From Laguncularia racemosa (lineage: Eukaryota > Streptophyta > Magnoliopsida > Myrtales > Combretaceae): a stretch of 64,000 nucleotides of DNA. Made by a program: the position numbers and the translations under genes. The notes beneath the pieces are model-generated. The model did not search any database. It saw nothing but the letters and a program-made list of their open reading frames with translations, and was not told the DNA's origin. The stretch spans positions 62,001 to 126,000 of the forward strand of contig JBBMOL010000584.1 of assembly GCA_037954665.1 (NCBI GenBank). The letters run 5' to 3'. Below are positions 10,939-23,133 of this stretch, in pieces; within the stretch, counting starts at the first letter, position 1, and each line of letters begins with the position of its first letter.

Positions 10939-12516
10939 AAAGTCTCCAACTTGAAACTCTAATGGTTTTCTACGTTTATTAGCATAACTTTTCTGTCTAT
11001 TTTATGCTGTTTGCATTCTGGCCTTTATCACCTGAACTTTATCCTTCAGCTGCTGGAGCATTTATGGTCCCACTACTTGTTTCTCTCCAATCTCATCCCA
11101 ATATAATGGGGATCTACATTTTCTTCCATATAGGGCTTCATATGGGGCCATCTGTATAGTACTATGATAGTTGTTATTATATGCAAACTCGATTAGTGGC
11201 AAATGTTCATCCCAATTACCACCAAACTCCAAAACACATGCTCTCAACATATCCTCAAGTGTCTGTATGGTTCTCTCTGTTTGACCATCTGTCCGAGGAT
11301 GATAAGCTGTACTGAACTTCAATTTGGTGCCCATAGCTTCCTGTAGGGTTTGCCAAAATCTAGAAATAAACTTGGGATCTCTGTAAGAAACAATAGAAGC
11401 GGGTACTCCATGTAATCGCACTATTTCCTTAATATATAATGCTGCTAAGCGAGATAGTGGCATGCTCTGTTGAATTGGAAGGAAATGGGCTGATTTAGTC
11501 AGCCTATTAACGATTACCCAAATAGCATTATGCTGTTTCCTGGTCCCGGGTAATCCTATAAAAAAATCCATGGAAATCTGCTCCCACTTCCATTCAGGAA
11601 TGGAGAGGGGTTGTAATAACCCTCCAGGTTTTTGATGCTCTGCTTTAACTTGTTGGCAAGTGCTACACTTTGCCACATATTCTGCAACGTCTTTCTTCAT
11701 CCCTGGCCACCAATACACTGATTTCACATCCCTATACATCTTATTGCTTCCTGGGTGGTTTGTATAAATGGTATGATGAGCCTCATCTAGAATTGCTTTT
11801 TTGATCTTCTTTATTGCTGGTATGCATAATCTACCTTTAAATCTTAATACTCCTGTCTCATCACATGTAAAGTCGGGATATCTAATCATACTATTCCTGA
11901 CTTTTTGCAGTTCCTCATCAGTTAGCTGTGCTTCCCGAATCTGATCTTTCAATGTAGGTTGAATACTCAAACTATTTAATCTAGATTCCACTCCTGGCCA
12001 TATAATTTCTAACTGTAACTGCTCTAAATCCCTCCACATTTCCACTCTATCAGTGATTAAAGTTGCCAGATTACTACACTGTTTCCTACTTAAAGCATCA
12101 GCAACTACATTAGCTTTACCAGGATGATAGTGAATGGCTAGATCATATTCTTTTATCAATTCCAACCATTGCCTTTGTTGCATGTTCAACTCTTTCTGAG
12201 TAAGGATGTATTTCAAACTCTTATGATCAGTATATACATTGCATTTATCACCATACAAATAATGTCTCCAAATTTTTAAAGAAAATATTATAGCAGCCAA
12301 CTCCAAATCATGAGTAGGATAATTCTGCTCATATGGTTTCAACTGACGGGAAGCATATGCTATAACTTTGTCATCCTGCATCAATACACCCCCTAATCCA
12401 ATCTGAGAGGCATCACAATATATAGCATACCCACCTGTTCCACTAGGAATGGCCAAAATAGGAGCTGAAACTAACCTCCTCTTTAATTCCTGAAGGCTTT
12501 GCTCACATTGGTCTGT
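10939..12516 (-). pseudogene. L RNase H and integrase region
   Basis: The longest open part is 11062-12456. It begins in RNase H with Asp in YCDAS, Glu in HDLEL and Asp in VYTDHKS, then the conserved ADALSRK. Next come the integrase HHCC finger (HHTIYTNHPG and CSTCQQ) and the catalytic core. The first Asp is in ISMDFF, but the second, normally S-D-R-D, reads S-Y-R-D at about 11380, so the catalytic Asp is lost. The Glu in QTERTIQ is kept. A stop at 11062 follows VVGP, and further stops occur before 10938. It follows the RT piece after a Trp-to-stop change at 12517. Confidence 0.88.
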
Positions 12517-13904
12517 CTATTCAAATTTGACTCCTTTCCTCATCAATCGAGTCAGGGGTACAACTATCTTTGAAAAGTCTTTCACAAATTTCCTGTAATA
12601 TCCTGCCATACTAAGAAAACTTCTTACCTCCCTGACTGTGGTAGGAGGATTCCACTCTGTGATGGCCTGAATCTTTGCAGGATCTACAGATATTCCAGAA
12701 CCTGACACAATATGGCCTAAGAATGCAATCTGGTCTAGCCAAAAATCACATTTCTTCAACTTAGCATACAACTGTTTTTCTTGTAGAGTTTGCAACACCT
12801 TTCTTAAATGCTTAGCGTGATCCTCATTATCTTTAGAATAGATCAAGATATCATCAATGAATATAACCACAAAGTCATCCAAATATTCTTTAAATACCCT
12901 ATTCATCATATCTATAAAGGCAGTTGGGGCGTTAGTTAAACCAAAAGGCATCACCAGAAATTCATAGTGACCATACCTGGTTCGAAATGCAGTCTTTGGT
13001 ATGTCAACCTCCTTCACCTTCAATTGATGATATCCAGATTGCAGATCAATCTTCGAGAATACAGCTGCTCCTTTCAACTGATCAAATAAGTCATCAATTC
13101 AGGGTAAAGGATATTTATTCTTGATGGTTACCATATTCAACTCACAGTAATCTATACACAAACGTAGACTACCATTCTTCTTTTTCACAAATAACACCGG
13201 TGCACCCCAAGGTGACATACTAGGCCTTATGAAACCCTTATCCAATAATTCCTGCAACTGCTTTTTTAACTCCATCAATTCTATAGGAGCCATACGATAA
13301 GGAGCTTTGGATACAGGTTTCGTACCTGGCATTACCTCAATGCCGAATTCAACTTCTCTATCTGGTGGTAAGCCTGGTAATTCCTCAGTAAATATTTTTG
13401 GGAATTCACATACAACTGGGATATCCTCCACTCTCTTCTCTTTCAATTGAGCATCTACCACTGAAGCCAAATATCCCATACATCCTTTCTTCAATAATTT
13501 CTTGGCTTTGTTAGCTGCTATGATCATAGGTATTGATCGCCTTATACTCCCTCTGAAACTGAATGCTTCCTCATTTGGTAGACAAAACTCTGCCACTTTA
13601 TCCCGACAATTTAGATGCACCTTATACCTGGCCAACCAATCCATGCCAAGGATAACATCATACCCTTTCATATTAAGAATAACCAAATCAGCTGGCAATT
13701 GCCGCCCTTCAATCACCACAATACCATTCTCCAATTGATAACTTACTATCCTTTCCCCTCCAGAAGGAGTACTTACCACATTTTCACATTTCAAACTCTT
13801 CACTGGAGCCATGTTCCGTCTCACCCAGTCTTCAGCGACATAAGAATGGGTTGCTCCAGTGTCAAACAAGGCATAAGTGGGATTATCATCTAATCGAATC
13901 ACAC
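12517..13904 (-). pseudogene. L protease and reverse transcriptase region
   Basis: Protease comes first, with the active-site triad in ALFDTGATHSYV at about 13870 and the flap-side motif VILGMDWL. RT starts with YRMAPIELMELKKQL and PWGAPVLFVKKKNGSLR. After NKYPLP there is a TGA at 13098-13100, where relatives have Arg, and the frame continues with AVFSKIDLQSGYHQL, MPFGLTNAP and the catalytic VIFIDDILIYSK near 12850. It stops with TAG at 12517-12519. I place the upstream edge at 13904 because the preceding 454 bases look like an intron. Confidence 0.88.
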
Positions 13905-14358
13905 CTGAAATCATCAAACACATCACATTCCACTTCTAGCAATTATTGTTAACATCCTACTCAATGAAAAGTTAAGCATAGTCACATCTACATCTTAATT
14001 ACTTCATGTCTATACCCATAAACACATCTATATATTCACATTTGCATATACGCACTTACACGTACTTATAGGCATATATTCACTAATACAATTTGTTTAA
14101 CCCCTAAGCAGATACAACTATTTTACATATGTACACATGTAAATTCATGTCTACACACACATTTATATTTACACATATAGATTCATTCATTAATTCAATT
14201 ACTCAATTCATAACAAGCATCAGCATCCCATACACATCAAAATTCACACACATATACATATTTACACTTATACATTTACATATTTATATAGATATATAGG
14301 TTCATTTACATTACAACTATTTAACTATCAAACTATCAGATAAGTTTAGTAGTCTTAC
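13905..14358 (-). other. Candidate GT-AG intron between gag and protease of L
   Basis: On the minus strand the donor reads CAG then GTAAGA (intron starts 14358). The acceptor reads GATGATTTCAG then GTGTG (intron ends 13905). Removing it joins V-V-A-G to V-I-R-L-D-D in frame, exactly where Tekay-type polyproteins run from the gag linker to protease. The interval is AT-rich, full of stops and has no domain. An alternative is an inserted small repeat that happens to carry splice-like ends. Confidence 0.6.
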
Positions 14359-15536
14359 CTGCTACTACATCATCTACATTAGCTGGCTCTGTCTGTTGTA
14401 TAGCAAAGACTCGTGCCTTAGTATGAGGTCACGGTCTACCCCTCCTAGGATTTAGATCATGCCTAGGTGCTAGGGCCTGAGTCTGAGCCTAAGTCTGCTG
14501 ACCTCCCTCACGCCTAACCCGGCAATTATGGGAAGTATGACCAAACTGTCCACAGGTGTAACATTGGAGGTCCTTAGGATTCTGACATTACCTAGCAATG
14601 TGTCCATCTACCCCACATCTATAACATTTTCCTCTCAGCTGAGGACATTCATTAGCCTTGTGATTGCCTTTACACTTCCAGCACACTATAGTATAAGTCT
14701 GATTCCTCTGAGGTCGGACTGGTGGCTGATACTGCTTCTTTGCTTTTCCTTTATCCGTACTCCATTTTTGCCCAAAACTACCTCCATCCTTTCTTTTGTG
14801 TGAAGGACCCTCCATACCCTTCATATCCCTCACCTGTTCCAGTATACGAACTTCATTCACAATCTCCACATAAGTCGCAACTTTACTTCTTTTCAGCTCC
14901 GCCTGAAAATAGATATCCAGCCCCGCACGAAATTTATCAGCTTTTACCTCTTCATCATTCTGATAGGCCAATGGAGCGAATTTCAACAATCTGCTAAACT
15001 CTCGCTCATACTCCATTATGCTTCTACCTTTCTGCTTTAATTCATAAAACTTTTCCTTCATTTTATCTTGTACACATGAGGGAAAATGTTGACTCAGGAA
15101 AACATCCTTAAATGCTGGCCAAGTAATTGGAGCTTCCATTAGCTCCTTCTGTGATACCCACCAATCATGTGCAGTATCTTCTAATAGTACTGCAGTATAG
15201 TCCACCTTTTTATCCTTGGGAACATCATGTACCTGGAAAGCTCTTTCTATGGAGTTTATCCAATTCACAACTGTAGTGGGGTCTAGACTCTTACCATCAA
15301 AGGGCTTTACAATCCTCTGTACCCTGGCTAGTTTATCCCCACCTGATCCCGCAGCCATAACTTCAGCCCAAGCTTGCATTGCAGCAACCATCTGCTCCAT
15401 TGGATTCTGTGGAGCTGGCGGTGGAGGGTGGTGGGGGTGGTGGAGGTGGTGGAGGTAAATCCTCTTACTGATCATGAGGGGCCATATTCCTAGTCCTCCT
15501 TCCTCTACCTCTGCGTCGACCTCTTCCACATTCCAT
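14359..15536 (-). pseudogene. L gag with three CCHC zinc knuckles
   Basis: The ATG at 15536 (minus) opens an Arg/Gly-rich start (RGRRRGRGRR) that meets a TAA at 15465-15467; the adjacent frame then carries a proline-rich stretch and the gag core (FDGKSLDPTTVVNWINSIER, FLSQHFPSCVQDKMKEKF, YEREFSRLLKFAP). Near the C-terminus are three CX2CX4HX4C knuckles: CWKCKGNHKANEC, CYRCGVDGHIAR (its last Cys follows a stop at 14588) and CYTCGQFGHTSHNC. Gag packages element RNA into particles. The start-region frameshift and several stops make it a pseudogene. Confidence 0.85.
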
Positions 15537-15739
15537 TTATTGCAATCAAATCTACATAAATAAGTACACTTGAATCAGAAATCAAACACTTAAACTTCTT
15601 AAACAAGCATATGTATTCCACAATACACAAATACATCACAATTTGGTAAGTCAAATTAATTAACACAACGTAAAGTCTTCATTCATCCTAACTACCCCAC
15701 ACAAGCTCACACGGGTTTAATCATAATGCCTAAACCTAA

Positions 15740-15751
15740 GCTCTGATACCA
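15740..15751 (-). promoter_or_regulatory. L primer-binding site (initiator tRNA-Met)
   Basis: The minus strand reads TGGTATCAGAGC, complementary to the 3' end of plant initiator tRNA-Met, three bases inside the 5' LTR. Confidence 0.9.
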
Positions 15752-15754
15752 CCC

Positions 15755-17515
15755 TCTACCGACCCACCTACTAGGTCTGATTCTTGAACCTGTTCCAATA
15801 TTCCTATAACTATCCTTGGTACCTATAGGTGTGTTGCTATGCCGTCTCTGAATTAGAGATAAGGCAAATTCTGCTAATATTGAACCTGTAACTCCAACCT
15901 TTGTGAAATTTTATAAACGTCCTGTAAAATGGCGCTAACAGCGCTATCATTTCATATCCACATCATATCTAAACACATGTACTTAAAATCTCCTGTCACA
16001 TCATACATCATATATATATACCATTGGGATCTGCATTCCCAGTAAGTAGGCATAGCCCATGATTAATCCTGTAGCCTTAAGTGGCTCAAAAGATTACAAA
16101 TCCAACCTGATACACACAAATATTTACATTTCAATCTGAAGATTAACACCTATAGATCTTATTACAAATAACAGAGGTTCCAAAATGAAACTAAGGGCTT
16201 CTTTGCCTCTATTGATGCTCTCCAAAAATCCGAGTCTCCAACAACTTATTCTTCAGTACCTGTACCTGAGGTTAGCAAAAACACTAACCCCTCAGCTTCT
16301 TAAGAAGCAAAGTGAGTATAAAATCAAGCAACCCAATAAAAACAAACAACAAAATCACAAAATAGTAATCAACAATATTATCAAATACCTCGAAGTGATT
16401 ACTTAAGCAAGCAAGTTTTCAACTCAAGTTATACTCGCAAGAAACCTAATTCAATTTATTACATTTTAACATTATCATGATCTTACTTAGTGATATTTTC
16501 CCTGTAATTCCATTTTTGCTAAACTCATAACCTTTTCATTGGAGACCATTTCAATCACTCCTGTATACTCACATGTCACAAATATATTTCAATTAATCCA
16601 GGCAAAGCCTGTCAACTGGTAGATAAACTACCCTTATGTACTTTTCAAAACTTAATGTTTTCTCAACCAATTAAGACATCCTTATATACTCTTTTTAGTT
16701 AGAAATATTTAGCTCGCCTTTCACCTACCTCGAACAAAAGGGGTGACCAGATCCCCATAGGTCACTGAACTGGGCCGGTCCGTCGACCGTGCCTCAAACC
16801 CATCTGGGTCGACTCAAAGGTCGTACCACAAACTTACTAGGTAGGGAACAAGACTTTTCTTACATTAAGTGTTTTAGGTTAGTAGGTACTTATAGCCTAA
16901 ATCCCATTTTATTATCCATTTAGATATTTCATCATTACCAAGACAACAATAGTATGAACTCAACCAATCATATAAACCCCATCTAATAAGCTAAAAATAA
17001 CCCAGCATTACATCACAATCATCAAGCATTCGATAATTTAAGTTCATTACATCACATACAATCAGGAATAGTATAATCAAATCCCGCACCCAACTCTCAT
17101 TCTAGTATTTTCTAGAATGTTCCCTTCTTTTTTTTCTCATAATCCAATCATATCATGACACACAACCAGCCATCAGTAAACCAATATAATTCAACAATCC
17201 TCCTGCATTGATCACAGTAAGTGATCATACAGGGTAATTTCAGTCAACAATAAGTAGTCTACATTATCAACCACTTGTACCCAAGAGAAAAGTTAAGGGG
17301 GTACTCACCTGAAACAATATATGCCAATCCAAACAGTCGCACCAGCCAAGTTCCTTTGTCCTCCTTACTCAACAGAAATACCTGAATCATCAGTATACCA
17401 ATCAATGTTACCTCATTCGCTCTATTGAACCCTAAATTGCTAATTCAGTATTCCAAACCCTTAAATTCCATCCTAACCTCGTATAATCCACCATTTTCCT
17501 ACAATTTCTAATTCA

Positions 17516-17546
<31 letters not shown>

Positions 17547-17707
17547 TTTATATATATTTATTTTATTTTATTTTTAGCATATAACATATATATACATATA
17601 TATATATATATATATTGATTTTACTTTACACGCACACACACATATATATATAAATATATATATATTATTTTAATTTTAACATTATTGCTTATGTTTAGGT
17701 CTTGACA
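15755..17707 (-). repeat. L 5' LTR
   Basis: 1,953 bases, paired with 8442-10381. The plus-strand ends read TCTACCGACC and GGTCTTGACA, so the terminal bases have drifted slightly from the partner copy. The TTA and TA runs near 17515-17660 differ in length from the other LTR. Confidence 0.93.
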
Positions 17708-17712
17708 ATAGT

Positions 17713-18045
17713 AGCCGGTGTAGGATGTACGCTAGGTATATAGGCCGGCGGCGTAGTAGGCCGGTGTAGTCCCTCTGTCACGCTCTAATTACAACGCCGG
17801 TTCAAGGCTAGCAGCGTTTAAGCTAACGTTGTCAAGGCCGGCAACTTTGATCTCCTTGAATGATTTGAACAAATGCAAGGTCATTCTCATGGTTGCTCCA
17901 CTCTTTTCTAGCTTCTTGGATATCTTTTATCAGCCCGTTCAGTATTTCCTTGAATCGTTTCGCTGGAGTTCTTGTGATCGGTCCGGGCACTTCAAGAGGA
18001 TCCACATTCCACCTTCTAGCTTGGCTCCTATCATGGCTCTCATCA
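17713..18045 (-). repeat. K 3' LTR, proximal part
   Basis: It resumes the K LTR after L and ends at the PPT-proximal TGATGAGAGCC (minus) at 18045. It opens with a GC-rich block of GCCGG and GGCGGCGTAG words, with about 36 extra bases relative to the 5' LTR (17713-17750). The minus frame encodes the polyprotein tail down to about 17832. Confidence 0.88.
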
Positions 18046-21000
18046 TTCCCCTCCTCTTGAAAAGGATTTGTCCTCAAATCATCACCTACATCAAAAGGAC
18101 TCGGATTAGTAACATTAAAAGTAGCACTTACTTGATACTCACCCGGCAAATCTAACTTGTAGGCATTATCATGGATGCGCTCAAGAATTTGAAATGGTCC
18201 ATTGCTCTAAGAAGTAATTTAGATCGACGTTGCACAGGAAACCACTCTTTGCGCATGTGAACCCAAACCCAATCTCCAGGTTCAAAGACAGCTTGTCGAC
18301 GACCTTTATTGGCTTGTTTCACATACTGCTTTGTTCTTCGCTTAATGTTTAGCCTTGCCTTCTCATGGATCTGTTTAATAAATTCTGCTTTCTTCTTACC
18401 ATCTAGATTAACATACTCAGAAATAGGCAGAGGTGATAAATCCAAAGGAGTTAGAGGATTAAAACCATACACAATTTCAAAAGGAGTAAACTTAGCAGCA
18501 GAATGCATTGTGCGATTATAAGCAAATTCAACATGCTGCAAACAATCCTCCTAACTTTTAATGTTCTTTTTAATGACAGCCCTTAACAAAGTAGATAAAG
18601 TTCGATTTACTACCTCAGTTTGACCATCAGTCTGTGGATGACAAGTAGTAGAGAACAATAACTTAGTTCCTAACTTAGCCCACAAGGTCTTTCAAAAGTA
18701 GCTCAAGAACTTAGCATCCCGATCCGACACGATTGTTCTAGACATACCATGCAATCTCACAACTTCCTTAAAGAACAAATTAGCAATATGGCAAGCATCA
18801 TCTGTTTTATGGCAAGGAATGAAATGTATCATCTTAGAAAACCTATCCACAACTACAAAAATAGAGTCTTGACCATACCTAGACTTGGGTAATCCTAACA
18901 CAAAATCCATGGAAATATCTACCCAAGGCTCATGAGGAATGAGAAGTGGGGTATAAAGTCCATGAGGTTGGACTCTAGATTTTGCTTATTTACAAGTGAC
19001 ACATCGCTCACAAATCCTCTCAACATCTAGTTTCATGTGAGGCTAATAGAAGTGTTCCTACAAAACCCCTAATGTTTTAGCTACTCCAAAATGCCCCATT
19101 AAACCTTCTCCATGAGACTCCCTCACTAATAATTCTCTTAAAGAATAATTTGGAATGCAAAGTTTATTTTCCCTAAACAAGAATCCCTCATGCTTATAAA
19201 ATTTACCATGACCACTCTTCTTACAGCGCACATACTCTTCACAAAAATCTCGATCAACAGCATACAATTCTTTAATATGCTCAAAACCAAGCAATCTAGA
19301 ACTAAGAGTAGAGATAAGAGCATACCTTCTAGAAAGTGCATCAGCAACAACATTTTCTTTACCTTGCTTGTAGTGGTTGACATAGGGAAATGTTTCAATA
19401 AACTCCACCCAACGAGCACGTCTTTTGTTTAGCTTATGTTATCCCTTCAAGTACTTTAAGGATTCATGATCAGTGTGGATCATGAACTCTTGGAAAAAGA
19501 TAGTGTTGCCAAGTCTCCAATGCTCGAACCAATGCATATAGCTCCTTGTCATAAGTAGGGTAGTTCAAGGTTGCCCCACTTAGCTTCTCACTAAAGAATG
19601 CAATTAGTCTCCTCACCTGCATGAGAACTGCTCCAATACCTATCCCTGAAGCATCACAGTCAATTTCAAAAGTTTTAGAAAAATTAGGTAAAGCAAGTAA
19701 TGGTGCATGAGTCAGCTTATTTTTAAGCGTCTAAAAGGCCTTCTCTTGTTGTTCTCCCCATTTGAACCCACACTTTTCATGATTACTTCAGTAAGTGGTG
19801 CTGCAATGGTCCTGAAATCCTTCACAAACCTCCTATAAAAGCTCACTAGTCCATGGAAACTCTAAACATTACTCACATTAGTTGGACTAGGCTATTCTTG
19901 GATTGCACGAATCTTCTCTTCATCAACCTGTATTCCCTATGCACTAACAATAAAACCAAGAAATACAATTTTTTCTATGCAAAAAGTGCACTTTTTGAGG
20001 TTAGCATATAATTGCTCCTTTCAAAGCACTTCCAAAACATCCCTCAAGTGAGATATATGGTCGTCCAAACGCTTGCTGTAAATGAGGATATCATCAAAAT
20101 AGACAACCACAAAATTGCCAATAAAAGTCCTCAAAACATGGTTCATAAATCTCATGAAAGTACTGGGTGCGTTAGTTAAACCGAAAGGCATTACTAGCCA
20201 CTCATATAATCTATATTTTGTCTTAAATACGGTTTTCCATTCATCACCTTCTTTCGTTCTAATTTGGTGATATCTACTTTTCAAATCAATTTTGGAAAAG
20301 ACACTAGACCCATGTAACTCATCTAACATGTCATCTAAGTGAGGAATGGGATGACGATACTTTACCGTGACGTTGTTGATGGCGCGGCAATCAACACACA
20401 TTCTTCATAACCCATCCTTCTTAGGCACCAAAATCACAGGCACTGCACATGGGCTCATGCTTTCTCTCACGTACCTTTTCTCCATCAAGTCATTAACTTG
20501 CCTTTAAAGTTCCTTTGTCTCCTCTAGATTGCTCCTATAAGCTGGCTTGTTTGGAATAGATGCTCGAGGTACAAGGTCAATCTGGTGCTCAATACCTTGA
20601 ATAGGTGGTAACCCCTTTGGAATCTCCTCAGGGAAGACATCTTCAAAGTCCTGCACAATAGACACAACCATACTAGGCAAAGAGTTAAAAAGTTCGTTAG
20701 TATTCAAACAAGTTTCCTTAAAAACTAGCAACAACATAGGTTGCTTCATCACTAACGCTCTCCTCACGACACTCGCTCTCGCCACACAACTCTCCTTTTA
20801 CAAGACTGCACTCTCCTTTTCACTCACCAGCAAAGTTGATCCCCCTTCAACTTGGCCTCTCATGCTCTTTCCAGCCTTCCTCTCTTTTTTCCTTTTGATA
20901 TTGACTTTTGTGTTCTTTTTCTTTTTCTATGTCTTTTACTCTCTCACTTTCCCTCTGTTTTTCACTCACCTTATATTTTGCAAAAGATTGCTGTAGCTGC

Positions 21001-21559
21001 AATTGGTCCTCATACACCTGTTTAGGTGTTAAGGGTTTAAGATTATAGCTTTTGCAATGGTGAACAAGTATATACTTGTTAGAAAAGCCATCATGAAAAA
21101 CCTTCCTATCAAACTGCCATGGCCTCCCCAACAACACATGATACGCCTGCATCGGCACTACATCGCATAACACCTCATCCTCATACCTATTGATGCGAAA
21201 AGCAATCAAGGCTTGCTTACTCACCTTAGTCTCGCCACTATCATTCAGCCACTACAATTTATATGGGCTAGGGTGTTTAGTAGTCTTGAATCCCAACCTC
21301 TCAACAATAAAAGTACTCACCACATTAGTGCAACTCCCCCGATCAATGATCAAACTGCAAATATGATCACCTAGATAACATCTAATATGAAAGATATTCT
21401 CTCGTTATACCTTCTTTTCTTCCTTCACTTGCACATTCAAAGCTCGCTTCACTACTGCCACTAACTTCCCTGCTACAGGCTCCCCATCATCACTAGCATC
21501 CTCCAATGGAGGCATATCATCATCTTCACTATCCCCCTCAGTCTCATACTCACCATCAT
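17832..21559 (-). pseudogene. K pol: protease, RT, RNase H, integrase
   Basis: Minus-strand order from right to left. The protease (about 21000-21420) has RENIFH and LIID-R-GSCTN, where sisters have D-G-G. RT (about 19890-20500) has VYFDDILIYSK and MPFGLTNAPSTFM. RNase H (about 19330-19790) follows, with ADALSRR. The integrase finger and core (18690-19330) contain MDFVLGLP and IVSDRDAKF. Then come FAYNRT, GFNPLTPLDLSP and a C-terminal domain, and a tail into the LTR (DPLEVPGPITRTPAKRFKE). At least eight stops or frame breaks separate these pieces, so no functional product is expected. Confidence 0.85.
18046..18061 (-). promoter_or_regulatory. K polypurine tract
   Basis: The minus strand reads TTCAAGAGGAGGGGAA directly before the 3' LTR start at 18045. 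It is coding at the same time: the polyprotein passes through it as N-P-F-Q-E-E-G-N. Confidence 0.8.
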
Positions 21560-22658
21560 CATGCAGAATCATAACACGTCTATTCAGACATTGACTAGCA
21601 ATATGGCATCTGCCTTGGCATTTAAAACATTTAATGTCACAATTTCTAGGAGTAGAAGAATCAGGTTTACCTTAGTTACCGAGAGTAGAACCCGCTTGCT
21701 TCTACTCTCCTTTTGGCTTGGTAGGTAAAGACTTTTCTTCCTTCCTCTAATGGTTAGTCTTCTAAATAGATGAACCAACACTCTGTTGAAACTGTGCAGT
21801 ACTACTACCTTTCCTCCTGTGTTGGTTCTTAACCTTTATAGCCATGTGAACGATATCTTCCAATTCCACATAATGTTGCAATTCTACGACATTTTGAATC
21901 TCTCTATTCAACCCAGCAAGAAACCTAGCCATGGTAGCCTCTTTATCCTCCTCAACATTCGCTCTAATCATAGTAACCTCCATCTCCTTGAAGTACTCAT
22001 CCACACTCTGGCTTCCCTGCTTAAGAGTTTACAATTTGTTGTGCAATTCATGATAGTAATAAGCAGGAACAAACCGCTTCTTCATCACCCTCTTCATCTC
22101 TTCCTAAGACTAAATAGGTGGTTCGCCATTCCTTTTTCTATTCAACATCAATTGATCCCACCACACTATGGCATAATCTGAAAACTTAATGACAGCAAGC
22201 TTCACTTTCTTTCTTCCACTATAATTGTGACAATCAAACACCATCTCTACCTTCTTCTCCCATTTTAAGTATGCCTCGGGATCATTCTTCCCTTGGAAAG
22301 GAGGAATCTTCATCTTTATACTACTCAATTGATTATCCTCTCTATTCCTATCTCTTCTATCTTCCCAATCCCTAGTTCCTCTATTCCTACCACCATAACC
22401 TCTATAACTCCCGATAGAAGGTTCATTAAACTTATCATTAGAATTTTCATCTCCACCCCTTTCTCTTCTCTTAGAACAACTCTCCCTCTTACGCCCTTGA
22501 AAGACGTTTTTAGATTGCTCTAGTTTTTGCTCTACCGTCTCATGAATTTGTTCCATTCCCTCCTGAAACATCCTCTTCATCTCACTCCTCAATGCCTCAA
22601 TCACTAACCTAGCATCAAACCTCCCCCTCTCACCTTCAGGAGAATTGTGCTATGATAT
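21560..22658 (-). pseudogene. K gag
   Basis: Minus-strand frames carry the CRM-like gag core (KIPPFQGKNDPEAYLKWEKK, FDCHNYSGRKKVKLA, DYAIVWWDQL) and RANVEEDKEATMARFLAGLN. They also carry one zinc knuckle, C-F-K-C-Q-G-R-C-H-I-A-S-Q-C, near 21590-21630. The start codon position at 22658 is ATA where E and H have ATG, and several in-frame stops follow (for example at 22110). Confidence 0.85.
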
Positions 22659-22663
22659 AGTTC

Positions 22664-23083
22664 CTGCAATAAAAGGTTAGTACTAACACAAATATGTAGA
22701 ATTAAGCCTCACGATTCACTCCTTACGTGTTTCACTCAAAGGATGATATCCCATAATCACTCGTATATTCTCACAAGCAAGGATGATGTCAACTCACCAA
22801 TCCCTCTTCTCAATTCTCTTGGAACTAATCCAAACTACACCAGATTCGTCCGTAGAATTTCAAGAACAACTCTCCGGGCTGGAATTTTCCTTTTTCTTTC
22901 TTTTTGTTGTCTTTGTTTTTGTTCTTTTGTTTTTTTTTTTGTCGTGACTTTTTTTTTTTTGGTAACAAGCTTAATAGGATGCATTACACTACTCAAGAAA
23001 CAATTAACACTATGGACTTGAGTATGAAGCTATGACAACACGAAACTTGATATGAATAATTGGAGTTAGGATTTTGATGTTAC
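22664..23083 (-). other. Candidate leader intron of K
   Basis: Donor AAAG then GTAACATC at 23083; acceptor TATTGCAG then GAAC at 22664, preceded by TACTAAC as branch site. The same structure occurs in E (28690-29136) and H (57220-57668). Removing it would bring the LTR-proximal leader next to the gag start. Confidence 0.5.
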
Positions 23084-23118
23084 CTTTCTCAAACCGAACT
23101 GATGTTTAACAAACCTAG

Positions 23119-23130
23119 GCTCTGATACCA
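23119..23130 (-). promoter_or_regulatory. K primer-binding site (initiator tRNA-Met)
   Basis: The minus strand reads TGGTATCAGAGC, three bases from the end of the 5' LTR. Confidence 0.9.
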
Positions 23131-23133
23131 AAC

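Larger units (their letters stand above)
8442..17707 (-). mobile_element. Element L: Tekay-like chromovirus in the K LTR
   Basis: This 9.27-kb element has both LTRs (8442-10381 and 15755-17707), an initiator-Met primer site, a PPT and all domains: gag with three zinc knuckles, protease, RT, RNase H, integrase and chromodomain. In element orientation the LTR begins TGTGAGGACC, typical of Del/Tekay chromoviruses. Flanking duplications are GTAGT (8437-8441) and ATAGT (17708-17712), one mismatch. It interrupts the GC-rich block of the K 3' LTR. Point stops in every domain and a lost integrase aspartate make it defective. The LTR pair is very similar, so it is one of the younger insertions. Confidence 0.92.

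Noticed and set aside
14528..15458. Plus-strand frames opposite L gag
   Set aside because: Shadow frames of the gag coding strand.
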